A stretch of DNA of 64,000 nucleotides, from assembly GCA_030145845.1 (NCBI GenBank), contig JAIXHJ010000001.1, positions 186,001 through 250,000 of the forward strand. Direction: 5' to 3'. The first letter of the stretch is position 1. The number at the start of each line of letters is the position of its first letter. Made by a program: the position numbers and the translations under genes. Source of the DNA: Pseudomonadota bacterium. GTDB lineage: Bacteria > Pseudomonadota > Gammaproteobacteria > Pseudomonadales > Oceanobacteraceae. The notes under the pieces are model-generated. The model searched no databases and was not told the origin of the DNA. It saw only the letters and a program-made list of their open reading frames with translations. Below, in pieces: positions 1 to 7,993 of the stretch.

Positions 1-264
1 GTACTGCAGCAGACGGCTGCCGCCGCTGGTTTCGATGCCGACTGGCGCCGGCTGCAACCTGCTTCTGCACACTGGCAACAGGCGACCGGCAATGAACGTC
101 TTTATCTGTACAGCATGAAGGCGCTGGGTTTTGTCAGCCTGCGTGCCGGCGATGTGCCGCTGGCACTGGCGGTGCTGCAACGTCTGCAGGAACTGGACGA
201 AAACGACGAAGTGGGTAGCAGCGTGGTTTACGGGCTGGCCATGGGGCTGGAAGACGATGACTGA
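1..264 (+). CDS. TPR-like protein, C-terminal end (partial)
   Basis: The window opens inside a reading frame that runs from base 1 to a TGA at 262-264, about 87 residues, so only the C-terminus is visible. The helical pattern around the segment ALGFVSLRAGDVPLALAVLQ resembles a tetratricopeptide repeat, followed by an acidic tail. No enzymatic motif is visible. It probably belongs to the nif region that continues to the left of the window, but its role is unknown. The reading frame is reliable because it has the same codon use as its neighbours; the family assignment is tentative. Confidence 0.5.
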   Translation, partial: VLQQTAAAAGFDADWRRLQPASAHWQQATGNERLYLYSMKALGFVSLRAGDVPLALAVLQRLQELDENDEVGSSVVYGLAMGLEDDD

Positions 265-390
265 AGGCAGCGCTCTGGCACGTATTGTTGTCTGTAAAGC
301 CGGGATTACAGAATTTAATAATAGTTTTATAGACAGTAATGGAGAGTTAAGGCATGTTCTGGTGACTACCTGATCAGAACGGAGCTCTGT

Positions 391-1614
391 ATGTCTGCGT
401 ACGACCTTGCAAAAGTAACCCCATCGGATCTGAAAGCACTGGTGTACGGTGCCTGTTTCTGTGCCTCCGGTGGCGGTGGTCCGATTTCCATGGCACTCAA
501 TTTTCTGACCCGTATTACGGTGGATCTGCCGGTGGTCCGCCGCAGTGAACTGAGCGACGGGAAAAAAGCCCTGATCCTGGCCGATATGGGCTCGCCTGAA
601 GCCGCGACTCAGGGGCTGGGGTACACAGCTCCGGTGAACGTGTATTACGTGCTCAGTCATTACCTGAAAACCCAGGGGCAGGGAGAAGCCGCTTACCTGA
701 TGCCGATTGAAATCGGTGCCGTTAATTCGCTGATTCCGTTTTATATTGCTTCCCAGCTGGCAACGCCGCTGCCGGTGATTGATGCCGACCCGTCCGGCCG
801 GTCAGTGCCACAGTTGAATGAAACCCTGCTTGATCTGTCGGGCCAGGCCATCTGCCCGGCGGCAGTGGCCTCCGATACCATCAGTACGGAGCTGACCGAT
901 GGTGTGGTCCCTGACTGCTATTCACAGATTTTTTCCGATACCTCCATGTCGGCAACGGAACTGGAAGCCGTGTCACGTAAAGTGGTCAGCAGTCCGGAGT
1001 ATCAGCAGGTGGGTGGTCTGGCCTGTTATCCGCTCGACAGCAGCTGGCTGAACAGCAGTGCCGGTGAGGAGGCGCTGGTGGAACGGTCACTGAGTACGGC
1101 AGTGGCGGTAGGGCATGTGATTCTGAATCAGGCCGCCAGTGGCTATGACGTTCTGCGGGTAAAACTGGCTGCGCTGCTGACAGACATTGGCGTGGCCAAT
1201 TATCAGCTGCTGCAGGGCACCCTGAGTGCGATTGATAACCGCACCAGTGGCGGCTTTGACGTTGGCCGTCTGACCTTTACCCGGGCTGATGGCTCGACGT
1301 TTCTGGTCTTTTATAAAAACGAAAGCCTGCTGGCCTGGGACCCTGAAACACAGAAACCCCTGGTGATCGGACCGGACTGCATCAATCTGATGCTGACGGC
1401 TGACAGTGGTGATTTCAGTGCCTGCACGCCGTTGTCGACTGCTGATATCAGTGAAGGGATGGAGATTGCGGTATGGGGAACGGCCTGCTCGGCGAAAATG
1501 CGCAACAGCACTATTGAAGCGCTGTTCCAGCAGGATATCGCTCAGATTCTTCAGGCTTTTCCGGAAGACAACATCACGCTGTCCGGATACCAGCCGATCG
1601 AATCCCTGAACTGA
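391..1614 (+). CDS. DUF917 family protein (S-methyl thiohydantoin desulfurase-like)
   Basis: The protein has 407 residues, the usual length for the DUF917 family. Family hallmarks are the N-terminal glycine-rich segment CASGGGGP near residue 26, the ADMGSPEA segment near residue 64 and the downstream block IEIGAVNS. Members are related to hydantoinase-type enzymes, and some are described as S-methyl thiohydantoin desulfurases. The substrate here is unknown. The ATG is preceded by a GGAGCT ribosome site. The gene ends 8 bases before a hybrid histidine kinase on the same strand, so the two are probably co-transcribed. No established nitrogen fixation role is known to me; its presence beside mod and nif genes is only positional. 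Confidence 0.75.
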   Translation: MSAYDLAKVTPSDLKALVYGACFCASGGGGPISMALNFLTRITVDLPVVRRSELSDGKKALILADMGSPEAATQGLGYTAPVNVYYVLSHYLKTQGQGEAAYLMPIEIGAVNSLIPFYIASQLATPLPVIDADPSGRSVPQLNETLLDLSGQAICPAAVASDTISTELTDGVVPDCYSQIFSDTSMSATELEAVSRKVVSSPEYQQVGGLACYPLDSSWLNSSAGEEALVERSLSTAVAVGHVILNQAASGYDVLRVKLAALLTDIGVANYQLLQGTLSAIDNRTSGGFDVGRLTFTRADGSTFLVFYKNESLLAWDPETQKPLVIGPDCINLMLTADSGDFSACTPLSTADISEGMEIAVWGTACSAKMRNSTIEALFQQDIAQILQAFPEDNITLSGYQPIESLN

Positions 1615-1622
1615 GGGCAGGA

Positions 1623-3203
1623 ATGGACAACAGCGGCGATAACATTCAGGCGGATCTGTTCTGGGAAATCTGGCAGCACTCGCCTGACAATATGTTTATT
1701 CTGCGCGTGGGTGATGACGATTTTTATATCGTCAACACCAATCAGTCACAGCAGGATACCATTGAACTGGACGAAAATGTGCTTAATGGCAGGCCGCTGA
1801 AAGAGGTTCTGCCAGCGGACTTTTACGACTTCGTCACGCCCAATTACCACCGCTGTATGCGTGAGAAAAAACCGGTTCAGTACGAAGAAGCGGAATACTA
1901 TACCAGTCAGGATGGCCAGCCCAATCACTGGAGTACAATATTATCTCCCGTGCTCAATGAGCACGGTGAGGTGGTATTTATTTTTGGCATTTCACGCAAT
2001 ATCACCGCACTGAAAAGAAGTCAGGAAAAGGCTGAACAGGCCGCGCGCGAAGCCGAACAGGCGAATCAGGTAAAAACGGCTTTTCTGGCAAATATGAGTC
2101 ATGAAATGCGTACGCCGCTGAATGGTATTCTGGCGTCGGCTGATCTGTTATCTGAACGGCTGGCGGACGGCGAAGCGAAAGAGCTGTGCAGTCTGATTCA
2201 GCGTTCCAGTGAAGCACTTACCCGGCTGACGTCTGATATTCTCGAATTTGCCCGTATTGATGCCGGCAAGCTGAAACTGGAGCCGCATCATTTTTCACTG
2301 GCGCTGATCAGCAGTGATCTGTTGCAGCTGCTGGGTCCGGAAGCGGCGGCTAAAAGCATCGGATTCAGTATTGATGGTGTGGAAGCACTGCCTTCTGTGC
2401 TGTGGGGGGATGCCGGCCGTCTGCGGCAGATCCTGCTCAATCTGGTGGGCAATGCCATCAAGTTTACAGCGCAGGGCAATGTTCATGTCCGGTTTCAGGC
2501 AGCAGAAAAAACCGACGCCGCAGTTCTGCTTCGTTGTGAGGTACGTGATACCGGCATCGGTATCGCGGCCCCGGATCTGAATAAACTGTTCCGTCCTTTC
2601 AGCCAGGTGGATGATTCCACCACCCGCCGTTTTGGTGGTACCGGGCTGGGACTGGCGATCAGTAAATATCTGGTGGATAAAATGGGCGGCAGTATTCAGG
2701 TCAGCAGCGAACCCGGCAGCGGTTCGTGTTTTTCATTTACCCTGCCACTGGAATGCCGCTCGCCGGCGCCGGCAACGGAGCCGCCACCGCGGGCAGCCGC
2801 GCCGGTGCAACAGCCGTTGCTGCAGGATAAACAGGTGCTGCTGGTGGAAGACAATATTACCAACCAGATGGTGATCGAAAAAATTCTGCGCACTCAGGGG
2901 ATGCAGGTGACCGTGGCGCATAATGGCCGTCAGGCACTGGAGCAGTGTCAGCAGCGGACCTTTGATGTCATTCTGATGGACTGGCATATGCCGTTAATGG
3001 ATGGCCTGGAAGCCACCCGGGCTATCCGCTGTCTGCACAATGCCAATGCGGCCGTGCCTCTGATCGGCCTGACGGCCAATGTGATGGCCGAAGACCGTGA
3101 AGCCTGTCTGCAGGCAGGGATGGACGAAGTTGTGACCAAACCGGTGAACCGCCAGCATCTGCTGGCGGAAATCAGCCGTTTTATACAAGCGCAGCCGATT
3201 TGA
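1623..3203 (+). CDS. Hybrid sensor histidine kinase (PAS-HisKA-HATPase-REC)
   Basis: The protein has 526 residues and no transmembrane segment, so it is a cytoplasmic sensor. An N-terminal PAS domain spans about residues 10-130 and is followed by a short coiled coil. The HisKA box NMSHEMRTPLNG carries the phospho-acceptor His160. The ATPase domain has the N box LVGNAIKFT, the G1 box DTGIGI and the G2 box FGGTGLGLAI. The C-terminal receiver has the phospho-acceptor Asp453 in DVILMDWHMP and the conserved TKP lysine. No phosphotransfer domain or output regulator is nearby. It starts 8 bases after the DUF917 gene, and its last 23 bases overlap the convergent modC end. It is not NifL: it has a single PAS domain and a receiver. 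Confidence 0.9.
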   Translation: MDNSGDNIQADLFWEIWQHSPDNMFILRVGDDDFYIVNTNQSQQDTIELDENVLNGRPLKEVLPADFYDFVTPNYHRCMREKKPVQYEEAEYYTSQDGQPNHWSTILSPVLNEHGEVVFIFGISRNITALKRSQEKAEQAAREAEQANQVKTAFLANMSHEMRTPLNGILASADLLSERLADGEAKELCSLIQRSSEALTRLTSDILEFARIDAGKLKLEPHHFSLALISSDLLQLLGPEAAAKSIGFSIDGVEALPSVLWGDAGRLRQILLNLVGNAIKFTAQGNVHVRFQAAEKTDAAVLLRCEVRDTGIGIAAPDLNKLFRPFSQVDDSTTRRFGGTGLGLAISKYLVDKMGGSIQVSSEPGSGSCFSFTLPLECRSPAPATEPPPRAAAPVQQPLLQDKQVLLVEDNITNQMVIEKILRTQGMQVTVAHNGRQALEQCQQRTFDVILMDWHMPLMDGLEATRAIRCLHNANAAVPLIGLTANVMAEDREACLQAGMDEVVTKPVNRQHLLAEISRFIQAQPI

Positions 3204-4254
3204 CCTGAACCCAGAGCGTCTGGCCCGGCGTCAGCTGCAAACGCTCAGCGGAACGCTGTGTCATGCGTGCCAGCAGTGGTGTATCACCGACCATGACTTT
3301 CACCAGCGCCAGCCCCGGATGTTCATCGCTGCCGACGGCGCTGACGCGGGCCGGTAAATGGTTCTGGATACTGCTGTCCTCAGCCGGATTCAGTGCCAGG
3401 CTGACATCACGCGCCAGAATCCGTACCCGCACGGCGGTGCCACAGGCATGCCCGCTGTCGCGCAGCCAGATGGACTGACCGCCGTTAAAGCCGATGCGGT
3501 CAAGATGCCAGCGGCTGTCTTTTTCCATGACGGTGCCTTCAATGACCACACCGGCGTCTTCACCCAGCCTGAGCGGAAAATCCATACGGCTTAAGGTGTC
3601 GTTCAGGGTGCCGCTGGCGACCGCCTGACCGTCTTTCATCGCCACCAGGTAATCGGCCAGCCGGGCAACTTCCGCCGGGGAATGCGTGACATAAATAATC
3701 GGCAGATCAAAATGTGATTTTAATTCTTCCAGATAAGGCAGAATTTCCTGTTTACGCTGCTCATCCAGTGACGCCAGTGGTTCGTCCATCAGCAGCAGGC
3801 GCGGTTTGCTCAGCAGTGCGCGGGCAATGGCCACACGCTGGCGCTCGCCGCCGGAAAGCTGATGCGGCAGTTTGTGCAGGGTATGACCGATGCCAAGCAG
3901 GCCGATGATGTCATCGCTTTCTTTTTTCTCCACCCGTGCCCGTGAGCGGCGGATAGCGAACTGCAGATTACCGGCGGCGGTCAGATGATCGAACAGACTG
4001 GATTCCTGAAAAACATACGACAGTGAGCGGCGCCAGGTTGGCACAAAATGGCGGCTGTCCTGCCAGACGTCACCGGCAAAGGTCAGCTCGCCATGAGCTT
4101 TTTCCAGTCCGGCGATGCAACGCAGCAGGGTGGTTTTACCGGAACCGGAATGGCCGAACAGCACGCTGACGCCACGGGCCGGCAGGGTCAGATCGACCTG
4201 CAGTCTGAAGCTGCCGTGGTCCAGGGCAAAACGGGCGTGGAGATCCTGAGTCAT
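3181..4254 (-). CDS. modC: Molybdate ABC transporter ATPase ModC
   Basis: The 357-residue ATPase has Walker [11 protein letters not shown] near residue 34, the ABC signature [15 protein letters not shown] and Walker B LLLMDEP. A C-terminal TOBE/Mop-like domain, which in ModC binds molybdate for feedback control, fills about residues 290-355. It would energise uptake of molybdate, needed for the nitrogenase cofactor. Its ATG overlaps the modB stop (ATGA), so the two are translationally coupled. The 3' end runs 23 bases into the convergent histidine kinase gene. No modA is present in the group. Confidence 0.92.
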   Translation of the reverse strand: MTQDLHARFALDHGSFRLQVDLTLPARGVSVLFGHSGSGKTTLLRCIAGLEKAHGELTFAGDVWQDSRHFVPTWRRSLSYVFQESSLFDHLTAAGNLQFAIRRSRARVEKKESDDIIGLLGIGHTLHKLPHQLSGGERQRVAIARALLSKPRLLLMDEPLASLDEQRKQEILPYLEELKSHFDLPIIYVTHSPAEVARLADYLVAMKDGQAVASGTLNDTLSRMDFPLRLGEDAGVVIEGTVMEKDSRWHLDRIGFNGGQSIWLRDSGHACGTAVRVRILARDVSLALNPAEDSSIQNHLPARVSAVGSDEHPGLALVKVMVGDTPLLARMTQRSAERLQLTPGQTLWVQVKSAALV

Positions 4255-4937
4255 AACAGTTTCCGGCCTCCCTGCTGGCGGCGGAAACCGTACAGCAGCA
4301 TCAGCACGATAAAGGAAAAAACCACCATGCCAATGGACAGAATATGGGCTTCGGTATATTCCAGTGCTTCGACATGATCATAAATCTGTACCGAAATAAC
4401 CCGCGTGGCGCCGGGAATATTACCGCCGATCATCAGCACCACACCGAATTCACCGACGGTATGGGCAAAACCCAGCACGGCGGCGGTATAAAAACCGGGC
4501 CGGGCAAGCGGCAGAATGACATTAAAAAAAGTATCCCAGGGGCCGGCCCCCAGCGTTGCTGCCACTTCCCGTGGCCGTTTTCCCAGTGCTTCGAGCGCAT
4601 TCTGAATGGGCTGCACCACAAACGGCAGGGAATAAATCACCGAGGCCACCACCAGACCGGCAAAGGTAAAGGGCAGGGTGCCGATGCCAAGCGCTGTGGT
4701 CAGCTGGCCCACCGGCCCGTTCGGCCCCAGCGCCAGTAACAGATAAAAACCGAGCACACTGGGCGGCAGCACCAGCGGCAGCGCCACCACGGCGCTGACC
4801 GGCCCTTTGGCGCGGCTGTGGGTATTGGCCAGCCACCAGGCGATGGGCGTGGCAATCAGCAGCAACAGCAGGGTAACAATGGTGGCCAGTTTTAACGTCA
4901 GCCAGACGGCCGTCAGATCGGCGGCGGATAATGCCAT
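4251..4937 (-). CDS. modB: Molybdate ABC transporter permease ModB
   Basis: This 228-residue integral membrane protein has about five hydrophobic segments. The permease loop that contacts the ATPase is visible in [20 protein letters not shown]. Length and hydrophobic profile match ModB. The start codon follows a TGAGG ribosome site. modB lies 29 bases downstream of an ankyrin-repeat gene and overlaps modC. A periplasmic binding protein (ModA) would be needed for transport and must be encoded elsewhere or replaced; the position normally held by modA is taken by the ankyrin gene. Confidence 0.9.
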   Translation of the reverse strand: MALSAADLTAVWLTLKLATIVTLLLLLIATPIAWWLANTHSRAKGPVSAVVALPLVLPPSVLGFYLLLALGPNGPVGQLTTALGIGTLPFTFAGLVVASVIYSLPFVVQPIQNALEALGKRPREVAATLGAGPWDTFFNVILPLARPGFYTAAVLGFAHTVGEFGVVLMIGGNIPGATRVISVQIYDHVEALEYTEAHILSIGMVVFSFIVLMLLYGFRRQQGGRKLL

Positions 4938-4966
4938 ACAGAAGCCTCAGGGTCTTTTCTGCAGAA

Positions 4967-5440
4967 TTAAAGAATTTTTGCGGCACTGCGCAGCAGGCGC
5001 AGGCAGTCGATATTAGCGGCCAGATCGAGCGCCGTGAAGCCATCCAGGGTTTCGGCGTGCAGGCCGGCGCCTTTTTTCAGCAGATAACGTACCCACGGGG
5101 TTTTTCCGGCGGACGATGCATACATCAGTGCTGATGCGCCGTTGTCGTTCAGATTATCCAGATCAATTCCCGCCTGCAGCAGACGGCCGGCGATGGCAAA
5201 ACTGTCGGCCACCACGGCAGCCCAGAGGGCGTTGGTGCCGTCCATATTGCGGTGGTTAAGGGCAATCTGTGCGGCCGGCAGATGCAGCAGATCGGTAACG
5301 ATATCTTCACGTCCCTGACGGCTGGCGAGAATCAGCGCTGTATCCTGATAGCGCCCCGGTGCGGCCGGGTTTTCCGGATCAAAGCCATGTTCCAGCATCC
5401 AGCTCAGAGTAACCGGACTGAGTAATATCATCGGCAGCAT
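4967..5440 (-). CDS. Ankyrin-repeat protein
   Basis: The protein has about 157 residues with three to four ankyrin-type repeats; cores such as DTALILASRQGREDIVTDLL and GFTALDLAANI are recognisable. Such repeats bind partner proteins; no catalytic site is present. I chose the start at 5440 because it follows a GAGG ribosome site and lies downstream of a candidate sigma54 promoter. An in-frame ATG at 5488 would add 16 residues. The gene heads a leftward ankyrin-modB-modC group, occupying the position of modA. Its role in molybdate handling or nitrogenase assembly is unknown. Confidence 0.7.
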   Translation of the reverse strand: MLPMILLSPVTLSWMLEHGFDPENPAAPGRYQDTALILASRQGREDIVTDLLHLPAAQIALNHRNMDGTNALWAAVVADSFAIAGRLLQAGIDLDNLNDNGASALMYASSAGKTPWVRYLLKKGAGLHAETLDGFTALDLAANIDCLRLLRSAAKIL

Positions 5441-5466
5441 TATAAACCTCGGGTCGGTGAACGCTC

Positions 5467-5482
5467 TGGCAAATGTCTTGCT
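5467..5482 (+). promoter_or_regulatory. Sigma54-type -24/-12 element (rightward)
   Basis: The sequence TGGCAAATGTCTTGCT matches the consensus TGGCAC-N5-TTGCW at nearly every position, with GG at 5468-5469 and GC at 5480-5481 separated by 10 bases. It would start a transcript near 5493 with a leader of about 185 bases before the NifZ-like gene. The nearest NifA-type site lies downstream of it, which is unusual, so function is uncertain. Confidence 0.45.
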
Positions 5483-5483
5483 G

Positions 5484-5499
5484 TGCATACTGTATTCCA
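5484..5499 (-). promoter_or_regulatory. Sigma54-type -24/-12 element (leftward) for ankyrin-modBC
   Basis: On the minus strand the sequence TGGAATACAGTATGCA has GG and GC separated by 10 bases. It matches the consensus in TGG and TGCA but not in the middle. Its distance of about 140 bases to the NifA-type site at 5631-5646 is typical of NifA-activated promoters. If used, it favours translation of the ankyrin gene from 5440. Confidence 0.35.
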
Positions 5500-5630
5500 G
5501 CTTTTCTGTACCTGACGGCAGGCTGGAATAAAGCGCGTGTTTGCGCTTTTGTGGCCTTGTTTTTAAAGGAAAAATCTGTTGCCTGACGGACGCCGGCCGC
5601 GATCCGGAGCGACCACAGAAGGCGCGCTTT

Positions 5631-5646
5631 TGTCGTCTATGCGACA
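5631..5646. promoter_or_regulatory. NifA-type upstream activator site
   Basis: The sequence TGTCGTCTATGCGACA fits TGT-N10-ACA exactly and is itself a near-perfect palindrome (TGTCG...CGACA). It lies between the divergent ankyrin and NifZ-like genes, only 33 bases from the start codon of the latter. Confidence 0.6.
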
Positions 5647-5678
5647 ACATGAAACGACACAATTCCGAGGAAGCGACC

Positions 5679-5993
5679 ATGAATGAACTGATGAATGATC
5701 CGATGGCAGAAGAATCCAGCGCTCCGCTGCTGCGTTGTTATCCGCAGCTGCAGAAAGGGGATGCGGTTTTTGCCACCTGCACAATCCGTAATGATGGTTC
5801 CATTCCGGGGCTGGCGGATGAGCAGCTGCTGGCGCAGCCGGGCAGCATGGGCATGCTGGTCAATGGCGGTCATCTGGAAGAAGACCCGTCGCAGGAAGTG
5901 CTGTTGGTGGGGTTTTATCTGCCCGATGGTCAGCTGGCGCTGGTGACCTGTCTGCCGCAGGAAATCAGTGAACAGCCGGCCGTCGCTGGCTGA
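5679..5993 (+). CDS. NifZ-like small protein
   Basis: This 104-residue protein resembles the NifZ domain: its segment GDAVFATCTIRNDGSIPG aligns by eye with GDEVRLIRNVRNDGTYPG of the true NifZ encoded at 20770. NifZ proteins take part in maturation of the nitrogenase MoFe protein; this shorter paralogue is uncharacterised. The start was chosen at the ATG after a GAGGAAG ribosome site; a longer reading frame upstream is not supported. It ends 3 bases before the SagB-type gene, so the two probably share a transcript. Confidence 0.7.
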   Translation: MNELMNDPMAEESSAPLLRCYPQLQKGDAVFATCTIRNDGSIPGLADEQLLAQPGSMGMLVNGGHLEEDPSQEVLLVGFYLPDGQLALVTCLPQEISEQPAVAG

Positions 5994-5996
5994 CGC

Positions 5997-7628
5997 ATGG
6001 ATATTCTGGAATATCACCGTCGTACCCGGCACCGGCCCGATGCTTATGCCAGAGGGCCGGAGAGCATCGACTGGGATGCGCAGCCCAATCCGTTCCGCAA
6101 TTATGTCAGCCCTGATCAGGCTGGCAGAAGTGCCGCACAGATTCCGCTGCCACTGGCGGCCACGGCTGACGAAAAGCGCTGGTATGAACTGTGGCAGGCG
6201 CCGCCGGCAACGCCGCTGCAGCCGGATATTGATCGCCTGGCAGCGGTGCTGGAACTGTCGCTGGCATTATCCGCCTGCAAGCAGGCGGGTGCGGCCCGCT
6301 GGTCACTGCGTGTGAATCCGTCCAGCGGCAATCTGCATCCGACAGAATGTTATGTGGTGGCCTGTAATATTGGTGGTCTGGAGGACGGTATATATCATTA
6401 CCGCGCCGATACCCACGCCCTGGAGCAGCGTTGCCGCTTCCGTGAAAAAAGTACCGGCCATGAGCCTGTGCTGTGGCTGGGGTTCAGTTCTGTACACTGG
6501 CGTGAGGCCTGGAAATACGGCGAACGCGCCTACCGCTATTGTCAGCTGGACAGTGGTCATGCGCTGGCGGCGGTCAGCTATGCCGCCGCGGTCACGGGTT
6601 TTGCTGCCGGCCAGCTGGTGGTACAGGACGTGACGGACCAGGCTCTGGCCGGACTGCTGGGTATTGCCCGGCACGATGATTTCATCATTTCCGGCGGCGC
6701 TCAGGCGGAAAGGGAAAATGCTGATTGTCTGCTCAGTCTCAGTGGCCGTCAGGGGCTGGATTATATTCTTTGTCAGGCCCGTCAGGGCGACTGGTACGGG
6801 CGGGCCAATATCCTCGACAGCCGCCATTTTTATGACTGGCCATTGATTGAGGACGCCGCGCGCTGCAGCAGCAGAAATCAGATAGAGGACAGTGCCGTCG
6901 TCTGCTATCCACAACGGCCGCCTCCCAGGCGTCCGTCCGGGCTGCTGGCCGGCAGTTCGGCCGCACAGCTGATCCGTCAGCGGCGTTCGGCGCAGCAATT
7001 TGATCCCGCCGGCAGTATGCGTGCCGACGATTTTTTCACGCTGCTGGATCACTGTCTGCCGCGGCCTGATTATCCACCCTGGAACAGTCTGCAGGCGGCG
7101 GCTGATATTCATCTGTTTATTTTTGTGCATAACGTTGATGGTCTGGAAAGCGGCCTGTATGCGCTGCTGCGGGAGCCCTCGGTGAAAGAAACGTTAATGG
7201 CTGCCACCCGCAGTCAGTTTATCTGGCAGACGGTGCCACAGGCTCCGCAGGGGCTGATGTTTTTTCAGCTGCTGAAGGCCGCTGCCCGGCGTACCGCCGC
7301 CAATCTGAGCTGCCAGCAGGCAATTGCCGGTGACAGTGCGTTCAGCCTGGCCATGCTGGCGGATATGCAGGCCGTTGCCGGGCAGCCGTGGCTGTACCGG
7401 CAGCGTTTCTGGCAGGCGGGGGCAATTGGTCAGGTGCTGTATCTGGACGCTGAAGCTGCCGGTCTGCGCGGCACCGGCATCGGCTGTTATTACGATGAAT
7501 TTGTCCACGATCTGCTGGGGCTGCAGGATGAGCGCTGGCAGGTGCTGTATCACTTTACCGTCGGCAAACCCCTGACTGACCCGCGTATTACCAGCTGGTC
7601 GCCTTATCAGGAGCGTCGTGGCAAATAA
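5997..7628 (+). CDS. SagB-type tandem nitroreductase-family protein
   Basis: The 543-residue protein has two nitroreductase-family halves. The first (about residues 85-260) has the SagB/ThcOx-like flavin pocket segment RVNPSSGNLHPTECYVV. The second (about 320-540) begins with the RRSAQQFD motif typical of nitroreductases and ends with LRGTGIGCYYDE. SagB-type enzymes are FMN dehydrogenases, best known from RiPP heterocycle oxidation, but no YcaO cyclase or precursor peptide lies nearby. It follows the NifZ-like gene by 3 bases and precedes the nifE promoter. A redox role in nitrogenase maturation is inference from position only. Confidence 0.75.
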   Translation: MDILEYHRRTRHRPDAYARGPESIDWDAQPNPFRNYVSPDQAGRSAAQIPLPLAATADEKRWYELWQAPPATPLQPDIDRLAAVLELSLALSACKQAGAARWSLRVNPSSGNLHPTECYVVACNIGGLEDGIYHYRADTHALEQRCRFREKSTGHEPVLWLGFSSVHWREAWKYGERAYRYCQLDSGHALAAVSYAAAVTGFAAGQLVVQDVTDQALAGLLGIARHDDFIISGGAQAERENADCLLSLSGRQGLDYILCQARQGDWYGRANILDSRHFYDWPLIEDAARCSSRNQIEDSAVVCYPQRPPPRRPSGLLAGSSAAQLIRQRRSAQQFDPAGSMRADDFFTLLDHCLPRPDYPPWNSLQAAADIHLFIFVHNVDGLESGLYALLREPSVKETLMAATRSQFIWQTVPQAPQGLMFFQLLKAAARRTAANLSCQQAIAGDSAFSLAMLADMQAVAGQPWLYRQRFWQAGAIGQVLYLDAEAAGLRGTGIGCYYDEFVHDLLGLQDERWQVLYHFTVGKPLTDPRITSWSPYQERRGK

Positions 7629-7812
7629 AACCCTGTGGAAATCAAAACCTGTTGCGCTCTGCTCAGAACATACCCCGGTTTCCGTTAACCGTTCTGCAAT
7701 CTGCAATGCCTAAGCGTTTCAGGGGAACTTATCCCCTGAGCAGTGGGCCGGCTCAGCTTTCCGCTCTCTGCAGCGTCTTTTTATTGTCATATCCCTGCCA
7801 AGGATTTTTCCT

Positions 7813-7828
7813 TGTTGTTTTTGCTACA
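7813..7828. promoter_or_regulatory. NifA-type upstream activator site before nifE
   Basis: The sequence TGTTGTTTTTGCTACA fits TGT-N10-ACA exactly. It lies about 60 bases upstream of the -24/-12 element of nifE, somewhat closer than the usual 80-150 bases. Confidence 0.65.
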
Positions 7829-7873
7829 ACCACACAACGCAGTAAAAATTCAATAAATCAAATACTTAGCGGC

Positions 7874-7889
7874 TGGCCCTGCAATTGCA
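7874..7889 (+). promoter_or_regulatory. Sigma54 promoter of nifE
   Basis: The sequence TGGCCCTGCAATTGCA has GG at 7875-7876 and GC at 7887-7888 with 10 bases between, and the TTGCA of the -12 box is perfect. Transcription would begin near 7900, about 95 bases before nifE. Confidence 0.8.
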
Positions 7890-7993
7890 ACTCAGTCTGC
7901 AGACCGTGATTTTGTTACACAGAAAAAATGTGATGGAAATGCAACCGGTAGCAAAACACACACTCAGCGCATTGATGAGAGCAGGGGACCGCG

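Larger units (their letters stand above)
7629..7993 (+). promoter_or_regulatory. nifE promoter region (non-coding gap)
   Basis: This 365-base gap contains no convincing gene. It holds one NifA-type site at 7813-7828 and a sigma54 promoter at 7874-7889, both described separately, and a leader of about 95 bases before nifE. It also has a hairpin-like AGGGGAACTTATCCCCT at about 7721-7737 that could act as an attenuator or the end of the preceding transcript, though no T tract follows. Confidence 0.6.

Noticed and set aside
273..290. TGGCACGTATTG as a sigma54 promoter of the DUF917 gene
   Set aside because: The -24 box is good, but no GC occurs at the right distance for the -12 box and no NifA-type site is nearby.
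1623..3203. Histidine kinase as NifL
   Set aside because: It has one PAS domain, a full HisKA/HATPase and a receiver; NifL has a different layout and would be followed by nifA.
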